The notes beneath the pieces were generated by a model that was not told the DNA's origin, made no database searches, and saw only the letters and a program-made list of their open reading frames with translations. This document shows, piece by piece, positions 11,108-24,500 of a DNA stretch of 64,000 nucleotides; within the stretch, counting starts at the first letter, position 1, and every line of letters starts with the position of its first letter. A program made the translations under genes and the position numbers. The DNA lies in NCBI GenBank assembly GCA_016946835.1, contig JACVTC010000102.1, positions 185,001-249,000 of the forward strand. Direction: 5' to 3'. This DNA is from Neocallimastix lanati (nom. inval.) (lineage: Eukaryota > Neocallimastigomycota > Neocallimastigomycetes > Neocallimastigales > Neocallimastigaceae).

Positions 11108-12847
11108 AAATATAATCTATTATAAAAATAATAATAAAAATAAAATAAAATAATATTACATTTTAATAAAAAATAATAATAATAATATTATATTTATGAA
11201 TTGAATCAATTAAATATATATATATATTTATATATTATTTATTTTAAAAAATATAATTAAAAAAAGAAAAGAAAGAAAAAAAGATATGATATTTATTTAA
11301 ATTATAAATAACTTTTTCTATTTATATATATATTTATATATATTTTTAGTGATAGTTGTGATAATTATCTTAATAACTTTTATATATACTTAATGATATG
11401 AGAGAAAATAATTTATTAAAAAAAATTCCTGAACTAATCTTTAGTTTAAATAATAATCATGATAAATAATTATTATTAATCAAAGATGGAGTTGTTGTAT
11501 TATTTGACAGAACATTACTTATAGTAAAATAATATTTCTTCGATAAATAATTTTCATTCATTTAAAAACTCTTTTTCTCTTAATAATACTTTTTTCAATA
11601 TCCTACAAAATTACAATAACTAAATTAACATCTTTACAAATCATTGAATTTTCTTTCACTAATAAACTTAAAAAAGATAACAGTATGTTAATAATATATA
11701 ACAAAAAGGTATATTTAACCATATTTAATTAGTGATTATATCTTGAATAACTCCTATCGTAAAAGGATTTGAATTACAAATTCTACAAACAAACAAGCAA
11801 ACAAACAAACAAATAAACAAATAAATGAATAAATAAATAAATCAAAAAAAAAAAAAATTAATAATGATGGATGACATTAATTTTTATTTTAAAAATGAAT
11901 TAAATATTATTATACACTAAAAAAATATATAAAGATATAAATATGAAATGATTATTAATGAAATGGATGAATTGATTATATTTTTTTTTTGTTCTATTTT
12001 TTTTTTGTTCTAAAATTAGATTATAGGTTTAGTGTAGAGTGAAAATTAAAAAAAAAAAAGAAAAAAAATTATTTTATATAATAGTTTAGCACAAACTTTA
12101 GTTTCATAAATTTTATTGCTTTTATGGAATTAATTACAAACATTTAAATTTTTATTTGATAAATTTTTTCCTTCAAAATTTACATTATTTCTTAAATCAT
12201 TTTAATTTATTATAAAAAAATTATTTTATTAAATGCGATAATAAAAATGAAAACAAAATATATATTATATTTTTTAATTATATAAAAAAAAATATTTAAA
12301 AAATATTTATTTATACATATATGAAAGTTCAGTTAAATTTTCAAAGGATTCTTGAATTAATTTAAAATCATTGTCAGATAGATATCTACATTTAAATTAA
12401 ATATTATATATGTATATATATATATATTTTTAATTTTAATTTTTATATTTTAAAATAAAGATGAATAATATTAATATCTTTATAAAAACTATTTCAAGTT
12501 ACACTGTCTTAGTTTTGCCAATAGTTCATGACTATTACTATTACCATTTCCATAAAAAAAAAAGTATCTTAGTATATATATGTTTTAATGTAATAAAATT
12601 TAAATTTATTTAATAATAAATAGTAAAAGATTGTAATTATAATAAATTTTTAAAAATAATTTAAAAAAATTTTTCATTTACAATCCTGAAGGATTAATAA
12701 AATTACATAACGGTTCAAGACTACCTTTAATGGAATTACCAGTTAGAACACTAAATAGATATTTAGTTTATAATGAATTCATATAATTATTAAAATTAAT
12801 TTTAATTAAAATATATGCATAAATTAATAATTTTTATTTTCAATGCC

Positions 12848-12895
<48 letters not shown>

Positions 12896-12983
12896 CAATT
12901 GAATCTAGATTAGAAGAAATCCTATTATTTTCTAAATTTCTAAATTTAATTTTTATTTTTATTTTTATTTAAAAAAAAAAAAA
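11108..12983. other. AT-rich region with possible exon relics
   Basis: Mostly simple sequence, with a T-run of about 38 at 12850-12888. A plus-strand fragment near 12675-12780 encodes NPEGLIKLHNGSRLP and LMELPVRTLNRYLVYNEF in one frame, bounded by stops. Near 12892-12950 LPIESRLEEILLFSKFL follows. They look like exons of a decayed gene I cannot name. Confidence 0.35.
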
Positions 12984-13123
12984 AAAAATTAAATAATAAA
13001 ATTAAATAAAGTAGCAAAGAACTTCATTAAATTTTAATTATTAATAATTATAAATAATAAATAATAATCATAATCATAATAAATAAAATGATAAATAATA
13101 ATAATAATCATAATATGAGAGAA

Positions 13124-13161
<38 letters not shown>

Positions 13162-13373
13162 AAAAATATTATAAAAAATTTAATTTAAAAAAAGCTAAAA
13201 AAGTTATTTTTTTTTATAGTAATAAATTATAAAAATTAAATAATAAAATTAAATAAAGTAGCAAAGAACTTCATTAAATTTTAATTATTAATAATTATAA
13301 ATAATAAATAATAATCATAATCATAATAAATAAAATGATAAATAATAATAATAATCATAATATGAGAGAAAAA

Positions 13374-13404
<31 letters not shown>

Positions 13405-13473
13405 AAAAATATTATAAAAAATTTAATTTAAAAAAAGCTAAAAAAGTTATTTTTTTTTATAGTAATAAATTAT
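12984..13473. repeat. direct tandem duplication of a 247-bp AT-rich segment
   Basis: Copy 1 (12984-13230) and copy 2 (13231-13473) are nearly identical and differ mainly in the length of an internal (TA)n tract. The shared landmark GTAGCAAAGAACTTCATT occurs at 13011 and 13258. The pair lies about 200 bp upstream of the BZZ1 start. Confidence 0.9.
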
Positions 13474-13687
13474 AATAAATTTTATTTTTAATATTTTTTA
13501 AACATTGAATTTTAAAATTTTTATTTTTAACATAAGTGGTTGAGTAAATTTAAAAAATTAATAATGTTAAGTGTTAAGTAAATATATATTCTCATACGAT
13601 TTATTTTAAAATTATAAAATTATATAATAAATAGAAAGGAGGAACATTATACAGTTTATTATTGTGTTTGCAATAATTCATTCTAAT

Positions 13688-16600
13688 ATGACTTATGGAG
13701 AAACCTTTCAAGATATTAAACCAATAGATGATTATATAAATTTTAGTATGAATTTTGATGTTTTATATAACTTTTAAAATGACATTGAAAAACAAACTTT
13801 TTTAAATATATTAAAAATTAAAATTTATTATATTTTTCTTTTAATAATATAAATATTAAATATTAAAATAATAGATATTGGTTTTTTCAATGAATTTAGG
13901 TAATATATTAATTGAATTGATAATATATTATAATTTAACTAAATTCAATTAAAACTTATTTATTTTTTTTTCCCCATATAATATGTAATTTTTATCATAA
14001 ACAAATATATAAATAGAGAATATTTAAAAGAAAAAAGTGAATTGGAGAGAAAACATGCAAAAGAATCAGATACTTTGATACAAAAATTTTCACAAAGATT
14101 AGATAAAAAAAAGCAGTCTTTAAATCTCTTGTTAAATGCTCCCAATTCTATAGGTGCTGGTAATGAAGGTTCTGTAATGTCAGATTCAAGACCACAAACA
14201 CCAACAACGCATATACCAACAATGAATAGTCCACAAACTCCAACAACTCCATCTAATGAATTTAAAAGTAAAGATTATTTGTAGGTGTCTAAATATAACT
14301 AATAATAAAATAGCAATAATTAGTTAAAATTAAATAAAAATTATTTACAAAAAAAAAAAAATTATATACTATTTTTAATATTTTTTATACTAAAGTTCTT
14401 ATATTAAAGCATGGAGTTCACTTTTAAATCAAATGAAAGAAAATAACAATTATAGACTAAAATTTTGTGATAAACTTGGAAGTACTATCGATAAAATGAA
14501 AACTCAAATTGTCATTAAAGAAGATGAAAAGAAAAATGTAATTACAATCAAAAAATAATTAAATGGAATAGAATAGAATAAATTAATACGAACAAAAATA
14601 AAAATAAAAACAAAAATATAATAAAATATAAAAAAATATTATATTTAATAATATACTTACCTATATATTTTATATATTATAAATTGATAATAAATAGTAT
14701 ATACAAAATTTAAAAAATATCAACAATAAAATTGAAGAATATGTAATAGAAAAAAATAATGTATGTTTATAATACAAATATTTGACATAATATATTAAAA
14801 AAATTTTAAAGATGTTCATAATGATAATAATAAAATAAATTAATAATATATAAAAAAGGCTAAGAAAAAATATTTTGACAGTTGTGATTTATTGGGTAAT
14901 CAGAAAAAAAAACTTACTAGAAAAGATAGTACTTTAAGTGATGTTGAATCATCTACAGATAAAAGTGTAAAAAAAATTGATGGAGCTCAAGTTGATGTGG
15001 ATAATAAAAAGGTATTTATTCCAATAGGTTTATTTTTTTTTTTTTTTCACCTTAAAACTAAAAAAAAAAATATTTAAATATGTTAATTTAAATATATAAT
15101 ATTTTTATTTTTATCTCTATTATATATTATAGAATTTATATCTATTATCCTTGCATAGTTTAAATGAATTAAAAAAAAAAGTTCATAATGAATATATTCC
15201 AGATCTTTTTAATGTATTTTTCAACATAATTATATAAAATAATATTTTTATAAATAATATTATTAACTTTTTAGAATATAAAATAATATATTAATATAAA
15301 ATTATTTATTTTAATGAATTTTAATATAATTATTAATATAATTTTTATTTCAAAAAAAAAAAAATTTTTTTTATAAAAAAAATTAATAAATAAATAATAA
15401 AATAAAATAAAAATATTATAAATTCTTCCCAGAATCTTCAAGAATGTCAAGAATGTATTATTAATGCTTTTCAACTTTATACCCAAGATTATGTTAGATT
15501 AGAACAAAAATTAACAGAAGATATAAAAAATAATTTTAATAACGCTTTAGAAGATATAAATATTATTAATTCAAATAATGATAATATTGTTTTTGAAAAT
15601 GAAAAGAAAGAGGATATTATTCCTCTTGAAATTGAAAAATTTGTTAGATATTTTAATGAAGAAGGAAATTACACCATCACCAATAAATCTTCTATTTACC
15701 TCAGTAATCTTAAAGATAGTTTAATAAGTCAATTAACAAAAGATCAAGAAAAATTTAATATTAGTAAGAGCAGGTTTAACAATTCAAAAACACATAATCA
15801 TGCTTACAATATTAATCCATCAAATGTGAATTGTCGATCTGTAATGGAAGAGCAAACTAAATTATGGAATATAGTGCATATGGACGAAATTCCAATTGTT
15901 ATTAAAAAATCTAAGATAGAAGTTATTACAGGTATTATTGAAAATGAAAAATTAGAAAATCCTCATGATTTCAAAGTCCAAATGTTTATTAATGCCGTTT
16001 GTGATTATTGTCATGAAAAAGTTAGAGGTAATGGTTTAAAATGTAAATCTTGTTCATTTATATGTCATAAAAATAAATGTGAATCAGAAGTTCCTAAACG
16101 TTGTACTGGTATTAAAGTTGATAAAAAATTAATTTATTCAAGTGTAAACAGTAAGTACAATATTAATCTATTTTTATTAATAAATATATGTATATATATA
16201 TAATAAATAACAAGTTAATCAAAATAATAAAATAAAAATATAATAAAATAAAAATATAATAAAATAAATACAAAAAAATAAAAATATGATAAAATAATTT
16301 TTTTTATTATAGATTCACAGTATATTCTAGAAGAGGATACTATATCGGATAATTCTACAATAGATGAATCATTAAATAAATTAAATGAATCGTTAAATAA
16401 AAATGATGATTCGACATATAGCAAGGAAGAATTAGGTAATAAAAATGAAGAACAGCTTGTTGAAAATAATGAACCATCAAATCATACAAGAGATGAATCA
16501 TTGATTGCAAGAAATATGTCATTAAATAAAAAAATTGAAAAAGCAAATAGTATAAGTGATACATCATCAATTAAAAGAAATGAATCAACAAATAAAAAAG

Positions 16601-17139
16601 TTAAACAATTAAAACAAATAAATACTATGAAAGACGAATCATCCATTAAAAGAATGGAATCCATAAATAGTAAAGAAGAACTATCATTTAAAAGAGAAGA
16701 ACAATTAATTAAGGATGATGATGAACTATCAGATAACTCAAGAGATGATTTATCCATTAGAAGGAATATATCAACGAGTAAAAAAAGTGAACAATCAGAT
16801 AGTATGAGAGAGGAAGTTTCAATTATGAATGAAAAACAGTCACTTAAAAAATATGAAGAACCAGATAAAAAAAATGAAATTTCAAATAATGATAATATTT
16901 CATTAGATGATAAGGAAAAAGAATTAAAAAATAAAAATAGTGAAGTACTATCAGCATCAGCATCAGCATCATCATTATCTATATTGTCATCAAATCCACC
17001 GGATGAAATTGCTGAAAAATCTCCTGATACTTCATTTGATATGTGTGCTATATTTAAATTTACTCCAGAACAAGATGATGAAGTGGCACTCTCTATTGGC
17101 GATCAAGTAAAAATAATTAAACGTAAGCCAAAAAAAATA

Positions 17140-17170
<31 letters not shown>

Positions 17171-17621
17171 GTATAAAATATATATATATATATTTATTTA
17201 TTTATTTATTTATTTAATTTAAAATAGAAAATTATTAACATATTAACATATAATATTGTAAATTAATAAAAAATAATATAAATTATCATATATGTATATA
17301 TAGAAAAATCAGATGGATGGGTTAAAGTTAAAACTGATCATGGTGAAGGTTATGTCCCATACAACTATATTGCTCCGATTAAAAAGGCTTTATATTCATT
17401 TAATCCAGAAAATAAAGATGAGATTGCTCTTAAAAAAGGTGATTCTGTTGTAGTTCTTGGGCAAAAAGAAGCAGGATGGGTTAAAGTAAATATATTATAA
17501 ACCAACATCTTATGTAATTTGTGTATATATATTTATAATCATTGTAACCAATTATTTATTTATACATTATAGATTAAGAAGGGAAAACAAGAAGGTGTCG
17601 TTCCAGAATCATATCTTGATA

Positions 17622-17626
<5 letters not shown>
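13688..17626 (+). CDS. BZZ1-like F-BAR / C1 / SH3-SH3 protein, 11 exons
   Basis: Eleven exons with GT-AG introns join into 840 codons without a stop: 13688-13745, 13875-13899, 14017-14267, 14410-14537, 14698-14760, 14859-15011, 15133-15213, 15433-16150, 16313-17122, 17304-17485 and 17573-17626. The order of parts is diagnostic. An N-terminal F-BAR domain comes first (FNEFREYLKEKSELERKHA, then WSSLLNQMK and AKKKYFDSC). A C1 zinc domain follows (HDFKVQMF...CDYCHEKV...CKSCSFICHKNKC). A long Ser/Asn/Glu linker leads to two SH3 domains (CAIFKFTPEQDDEVALSIGD and ALYSFNPENKDEIALKKGD, each ending in a 'GYVP' or 'GVVPESYL' type strand). Fungal Bzz1 binds membranes through F-BAR, recruits WASP to activate Arp2/3 actin assembly, and acts at endocytic sites. 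The start is the ATG giving the F-BAR entry MTYGETFQ; an upstream exon cannot be excluded. Donors include GTATGA, GTAAAG and GTAAGT. A long A-run directly follows the stop. Confidence 0.88.
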
Positions 17627-17659
<33 letters not shown>

Positions 17660-17853
17660 ATTTAATGCAAGGGAAATATCTTTCATAAATTCTTATATTA
17701 TCGTACCCTTTATTGCATGAAAAAATTTTAATAATAAAAAAATAAAAAATAAATAAATAAATAAATAAAATACTAAATATTAATGATTCAAATTTGATTA
17801 AAAATTTTTTTAAAATTTTTTCTTTCTGTTAAATAAACATTCAATATTTAGTA

Positions 17854-17888
<35 letters not shown>

Positions 17889-19370
17889 GGTTATTGTTAT
17901 AATATATAACATACTAATACCTTTTAATTAAATAAATAGTTTAATAAATATTATATATATTATCAATTATATTATATGTATATCAATATTAATCAAATTA
18001 TCTACCAAAAAAAAAAAAAAAAAAAAAGTTAATTATTGTATGAATTTTAGAATTATTTATTATTTATTAAAATTAAAAAAAAAAAAAAATTTTTTTAACT
18101 TAAAAACCATTTTAAATTTTTCAGAAAACAATATTATTTATTTCTGAAGTACAAATTTCTTCAAAATGAGAACGTTTTAAAATATTTCATTTAACATTGG
18201 GGAGGATCTTTTATCAAAAGCTTTAGACCAAGTTGAACATTATTGTAATATATATTTAAAAAAAAAATAATAATAAGTATATATTCAATAATATATGTTA
18301 AATATATATAAGTTTTTATATAATTTATAAAATATAAATAAAAATATAATATAATATAATATAATATAATATAATATAATATAATATAATATAAAATATT
18401 ATTATAATAATAAAATATAATATGATTAATTGAATACTCAAAGTAGTTTTGTCATTTTTTTTGATTTGAAGGCTTCACAATTATTTTTAAAGTTCTATAA
18501 TTTTTTATTATATATTTAATGGTTTAAAACTTTATGTTTATTTTATTTTTTTTTTTTTTATTTTTAATAATCCAATAATATAATTATTTCTATTTTTTTT
18601 TCATGTATTAAAAATAATAATTCTATGTAAATATAAATAATTGTCATATTTTTTTTTTAATATTTATTTGTATACTATAATGAAAATAATTAAATCTTTT
18701 AATTTAATTTCCATAACAATTTTTAAATATCCTAGTTTACTTTTTTTTATAATTGTTTATTTGCTAATAATACTATTGTTTTTATGGCAATTAATTCATT
18801 ATCGTAAATAATAAGGGGAGAGGCATAAAAACAGCAGTAGTGGAAGGTCTTGTAGAAGCATCGCTTGAAACAGCGGGAACATTAGTTTGATTGTTAGCTT
18901 AATTGGTAGTAAGAAATCACAAAAATTTTAAATATAATCATATGGAATATACTAAAAAAAATTACCATGATGTCATTCTATTAATTTATTTTCATAATTA
19001 ATCTTAGTATCGAAGCGTCTTTAGAGTTATAAATTCATCACATCTTTAAGAGTATTTAAAAAATGAGGTCACAAATAAAATTAAAAAATAAAAATGAAAT
19101 TGAAAGTAGAGATACAAATAATATTGAATTATAAATTTTAAATAAAAATGTATATAAAAAATGAAAAATGTTATCAATCATAAAGTATTATTAATAATGA
19201 TAATATTATTAATTATAATTTGGAAATAGAAAACAAGTATATCGAAAAGAATAATTTAAAAAATAAAATTATAGAGAATATAATATATAAAGAAATGAAA
19301 GATATAGATACAAAAAATACTCATTTTAAAATATATCACACCTATTATTAAGAAAATACGATCCTTTTTA
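17627..19370. other. AT-rich spacer with a TATAA satellite
   Basis: A-runs follow the BZZ1 stop (17627-17657). About ten TATAA/ATATA 5-bp units lie at 18345-18393. Near 18800-18900 a minus-strand stretch reads SSDASTRPSTTAVFMPLPLL, which looks coding but has no recognised family. No intact gene was seen. Confidence 0.45.
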
Positions 19371-19830
19371 ATGAAAAATGATGTTCGAACTGATATGACA
19401 ACTTTCGATAATAAGAAACATTTAAAAATCAATTTTTCAAATAATATTTATCTTGAAAAAGAGAATATTTTGAATATGATTGATGATATACCAATCAAAA
19501 ATCAAAAATCGTGTTATTTCTTATTATAGAGTTAGAGAGAAAAAAATTATATTCATAGTGGAAATTAATTTAGATACCAATTCATTCGTTAAAGAGCAGA
19601 AAGACAAATATACTTCTAATAAACACCTTTAATAGTATACTAATTGCTTCCTTCCGTAAAAATAAATCTTAAAATATTTTGCACCTTCTTCAACTATTTT
19701 AATGGGTAAATATCACACTATCATTAAGCAAAATATTCTTCATAAATATAAAGGAAATATATTAGATATAATAACAGGAAATGGTGATGTTCTTCGTGAG
19801 TGGAAAAATTTCCGCAATTTTTTTTTACAT
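19371..19830 (+). pseudogene. relic resembling an mRNA cap (guanine-N7) methyltransferase
   Basis: A short frame (MKNDVRTDMTTF...) from 19371 stops near 19528. After a broken stretch, 19681-19830 is open and reads APSSTILMGKYHTIIKQNIL and then GNILDIITGNGDVLREWKN. The second string fits the AdoMet-binding motif I of cap methyltransferases ('vLDl..G.GgD..kW'). The first fits the 'YH..IK..l' helix just before it. Stops and frameshifts break the rest. The cellular enzyme and those of large DNA viruses or cytoplasmic linear plasmids share this pattern, so origin cannot be decided here. Confidence 0.35.
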
Positions 19831-20407
19831 ATAACATAATAAAAAATTATATTATGTTTAATAAACCACACTCAAATATAATAATTTAATTTGTGATGTC
19901 CATGATATGTAAAATACTCTTTTTTTATGAGAATATTTTATTGATATTTAATCATACATACTTTTTTAGTAAACAAAAAAATGTAAAAAAATTTCATTTA
20001 TAAATTATTCTAATATAGTATCTAATTCTAGTTTATGATGTCTATGATATGTAAAAAATTACATATATAAATTATTTAAATATTAATAAATATTAATTTC
20101 AATTTTATAATAATATTTGTAATTTTTATTATATATATAATATTTCAATATTATACTAAAAATTATAATATTAAATAAAAAAGATAAAATTTTATATGAA
20201 ATATACTTTTATTTTTTTTTATTTATTATTAAAATTTTTTAATAAAAATAGGAAAAATACAACGTGTATTATCAGGAATTACAAATATAAAAAAAATATA
20301 TATATATATATATATAATTTAATTATAATTCAATTAAATTTCAAAAATTCAAATTTCAAAAATTCGAAATTTAAATTTTCAAATTTCATAATAATAATTT
20401 CAAAATT

Positions 20408-20448
<41 letters not shown>

Positions 20449-20753
20449 CCAACTTCAAGGGACGAAGTCTTACTTAAACCATCATAAAGATACATGATGT
20501 AGTGCATTTCGTAACGTGGCTTTAAATGAAATATGGCATACTTTAAAATACTGTTAATGTAAGTGTGGCTTAAATTATTTTTTATAAATAAATAATAATA
20601 TTTAAATTTTTAATAAATAATAAAAAAATGAAATAATATTTAATAAAGATATATTTGAGTATTTTTTGTTAAAATAATATTTAATGATGTTTAATTTATT
20701 TATTATAAATGCGTTTTACTTTATATTTTAAATATTATTTTGAAAATTATATA
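19831..20753. other. AT-rich spacer with A-run
   Basis: A homopolymer of about 36 A lies at 20410-20446, preceded by AATTTCAAAAATTC-type short repeats. No gene was seen; the 93-codon frame at 20196 is made of simple sequence. Confidence 0.6.
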
Positions 20754-20761
20754 GTTTTAGG
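20754..20761. repeat. left part of the SINE target-site duplication
   Basis: GTTTTAGG here continues as AATTATATTAT at 27780-27790, beyond element A. Together they equal the 19-bp sequence at 28237-28255. The last four bases, TAGG, are also the target duplication of element A (repeated at 27776-27779). Confidence 0.85.
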
Positions 20762-21549
20762 TGGTATGGTTCATATAATTTTAGGAATATAATAATAATT
20801 AACACAAATAATAAAATTACAATAAAAAAAAATAATTTGTTTTAAAATCAATATTTATTTATTTAAATTTATAAAAGAAAAATAATAATATAATTATTTA
20901 TTTAATAAAAAGAAAGTTATTGATTATATTTTATTTCACTAAAATTACATGTATTTATATTTTTTTATCAAATTAAAATTTGTAAAGCCTAACTATTTTT
21001 TTAATAAACTAATTACTAATTATTTTTATATATAAAACATTTAAATTGAAATTGAATTATTATTTTAGTTAATAATATTATTGTCATAAATAGTAGTTAT
21101 ATATTATTGAATTATTAATTATTTAATAATAGTTTAATACTAATATATATAAAATAAAAATAAAGAGATTATACAGAATATTTTATTGTGGTTTAGTTAA
21201 ATTTAGTAATTAAAAATAAATTTAAATTGATAACGAAAATTTTAATAACTAATTAAATAGATTTGATTATTTTCAATATAACATAATACAAAAGAAATAT
21301 AATATTAATATATTAAGTGGGCAAGGACAATATTCTTGGCTAAAGATTTTTAATACATTATAATGGAATCGGATCGATAATTCAAAAAGGAATTATAAGT
21401 TAATTAGTGATTTATTAACTTAAGATTTCTATTTAGTAATATTTGAAGAATATTGGAAAGTTCCAATTATATAGAATAGAATAATCTATAAGGTTAGAAT
21501 AATTTATATTATTCTAGCACAATTAGTATTATTTGTTCATTCTGTATTA
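20762..21549 (-). repeat. element A 3' LTR
   Basis: This 788-bp copy matches 26988-27775. In the sense direction it begins TAATACAG and ends CCATACCA, so it lacks the usual TG start. Confidence 0.92.
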
Positions 21550-21561
21550 AGATGCCCCCGC
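21550..21561 (-). promoter_or_regulatory. element A polypurine tract
   Basis: The sense strand reads GCGGGGGCATCT immediately before the 3' LTR, a purine-rich plus-strand primer, about 10 nt after the pol stop. Confidence 0.7.
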
Positions 21562-21572
21562 TAAGACTCAAG

Positions 21573-24500
21573 CTAGGTAGAAGCTGAGTTAAACTTGACA
21601 ATATTTTTCAAATGAACATTACGATTCATTTGTATATTAGTAGCAGGATCAGCTAAAGTGACTGTATTGAATTGTTTCTTTACCACTTTCATAGGTCCAA
21701 CAAAGTAAGGTTCTAATTTAGTTCGATTAAAGTTTCTTACTAGTACTAAATCACCTGGTTTTATTCTTTTAGCTTGATTCATACTGGTCTTTTCTTCTCT
21801 CCTAGTAGCCCAATACTTCGAAGCATTTTTGATATTAGATGCGGCCTCCATTACCCATTGGTAGTGTGATACAAATTTTTCCAGTAGAATTTCGTCAGAA
21901 GACTTATTTATACCCTTAGTTGGTCTGGTAGCAATGTCAAAAGGTTGTTGGTCCTCCCTTCCATAAACTAATTCAAAACTTGAATGGTTGGTGATTGAGT
22001 TTTTAGTAGTTCTTAAAGCCCAAAGTGCAGATGGTAAAATTTCATCCCATTCTTTGTGTTGTTGTCCTAGTAATCGTAATAATTTTCCAATTTCTTTATT
22101 ACGATTCTCAACTAAACCATTGCTTTCAGGATGATATGGAGTGATAAATTTAACATATACATCATATAAATCAAGGAAGATTTTTGTCATATCTGATGTA
22201 AATTGTGTTCCATTATCAGTAGTGATAATTTGAGGTACACCGTGTCGAGCAAATACATTAATTAAAAATTTTATCACATCCTGAGAAGTAACATTTTCAG
22301 TGGGCTCTGCCTCAACCCATTTAGTAAAATAATCAACCACAACGATTATATATTGATTATTATTTCTGGTTTTACTTAGAGGTCCTATAATGTCCAATCC
22401 TAAGTGTGTAAATGGTCCTTCCACTTCAGTTGGTTTATCTTCCGTTGGTTCAGGGTATGGTTGAGATTTATTTAATTGACATTTTTCACATTTACCTATA
22501 ATTCGCTTAATGTCATTAACCATATTGTTCCAATAGTAGCTCTTTTTCAAACGTTGGTATGTCTTGTAATAGCCTTCGTGTCCTATACTGTGTGCTTGAA
22601 AAATTAATTGAAGTTTTTCTTTTGTATCTGTAACTAATTTTCTATAATTATTGCCATCAACAAAGTAGTCCACACCATCAATTGTCGTAAATTTTTCTTC
22701 AATAAATTCCTTAATGGTTCTTGAAAGCAGGTTTTCATCTTGTTCCTTGATAATTTGTGTTGTTAAGACAACTTTTTCTTTTTCATTTTTCATTCTTGAT
22801 AAAGCATCTGCGACAACATTATTCTTTCCAGTTTCATATCGTAAATCAATTCCTAACATACTGACAGTCAAACACCATCTAGTATGACGAGAATTTTGTG
22901 GTTCCTTACTTTTAAGTAATCCGATTAATGGTCTATGATCTGTATATACTATAGTTTGCTTAGGATTTCCCATAATATAAGATTTTAATTTATTAATACA
23001 GTAAATTAGAGCGGCACCTTCTAGATCCGTAATTCCATAATTCTTTTCCGATTTAGATAAACTTCTACTAATATAATGAACCGGATGCTCCTTTCCAGTT
23101 TCATCATCCTTTTGTAAAAGCACACCGCCTATTCCATCATAGGAAGCATCTGTTCTTATAATAAATTCTCTATCAAATCTAGGAAATCTTAATATTGGGG
23201 CATTGATTAATCTTTCCTTAAGAATTTTAAAACTTTCTTCTTGTTCCTTTTTCCATTCAAACTTAATACCTTTTCTTAATAGAGTGCAGAGAGGAGCAGT
23301 AACTTTTGCAAAGTCCTTAATAAAATTTCTATAATATCCAATGGCTCCTAAAAATGATCGAAGTTCATGAATGTTAGAGGGAGCCTTCCATTCTTTAATA
23401 GCTTCAACTTTGTTTTCCAATGGACTTAAACCTTCTGAGGATACTTTATGTCCAAGTATTTCTACTTCAGTTTGCATGAAAGAACACTTTTCGATATTGA
23501 TTTTTAACTTATGTTCCTTGAATATTTCTAAGACTTGTTTAAGATGTTCTAGGTGTTCTTCTTCAGTTCTTGAGTAGATTAAAATATCATCTATAAAGTT
23601 ATAGACGCATTTTCCTATTAAGGGAAATAGTATACGGTTCATTTCTCTTTGGAATGTAGCTGGAGCACCTGTTAAACCGAAGGGCATTACCTTGAATTGG
23701 TAGTTTCCGAACTTAGTTGTAAAGGTAGTGATTTCAACACTATCATCATCAATTAATATTTGATGATAACCGGAATAAAGATCTAATGTTGAGAAGATTT
23801 TTGCTCCATCTAAGCTATCAAAAATTTCCTCAATATTTGGTAAAGAATAAGAATCCTTCTTAGTTGCTTCATTTACTTTCCTATAGTCAATACACAGGCG
23901 CCATTTACCGTTCTTTTTAGGCACAAGTACTACTGGTGATGACCATTCTGAACATGAAGGTTCAATTAATCGTTTATATATGAGTTTGGTTAATTCTTCT
24001 TTTAAGATATCTGTTTTTAATTTACTAAGTCGATAAAATTTTTGTTTAATAGGTTTAACTCCTTCCTTAAGAATAATTTTGTGTGGTGATAAATCTGAAG
24101 GTGTTAATTCTTCAGAAGAAGTTGCAATTATATCAATATATTCTTCAAGTAATTTAGTAATAGCTTCTCTATAATTTGAATTAATTGTACTTTGAAAAAC
24201 TGTGTCATATATATATTTTATGGGTGGTAATCCTTCAATCGTTTTCAATTGTTGCTTAGCTTCTTGGTGATTCAATGCTTTGATTACACATAATAATTTT
24301 TCTTCGTCATCATATTCATTATTAATAGGTGCAATTTCTTCAATTAAACCTTGATCATTAAATCGACAAAGACTATATCTAATTGGATGTATAAATAACT
24401 GGTTATCAATTTGAGTTTTGAGGTTGATTAATATATCATAGAATGGATCCTCCTTGTCTATAATTCTACACGTAACAAGTAGTTCTAGTTCATTAATTTT

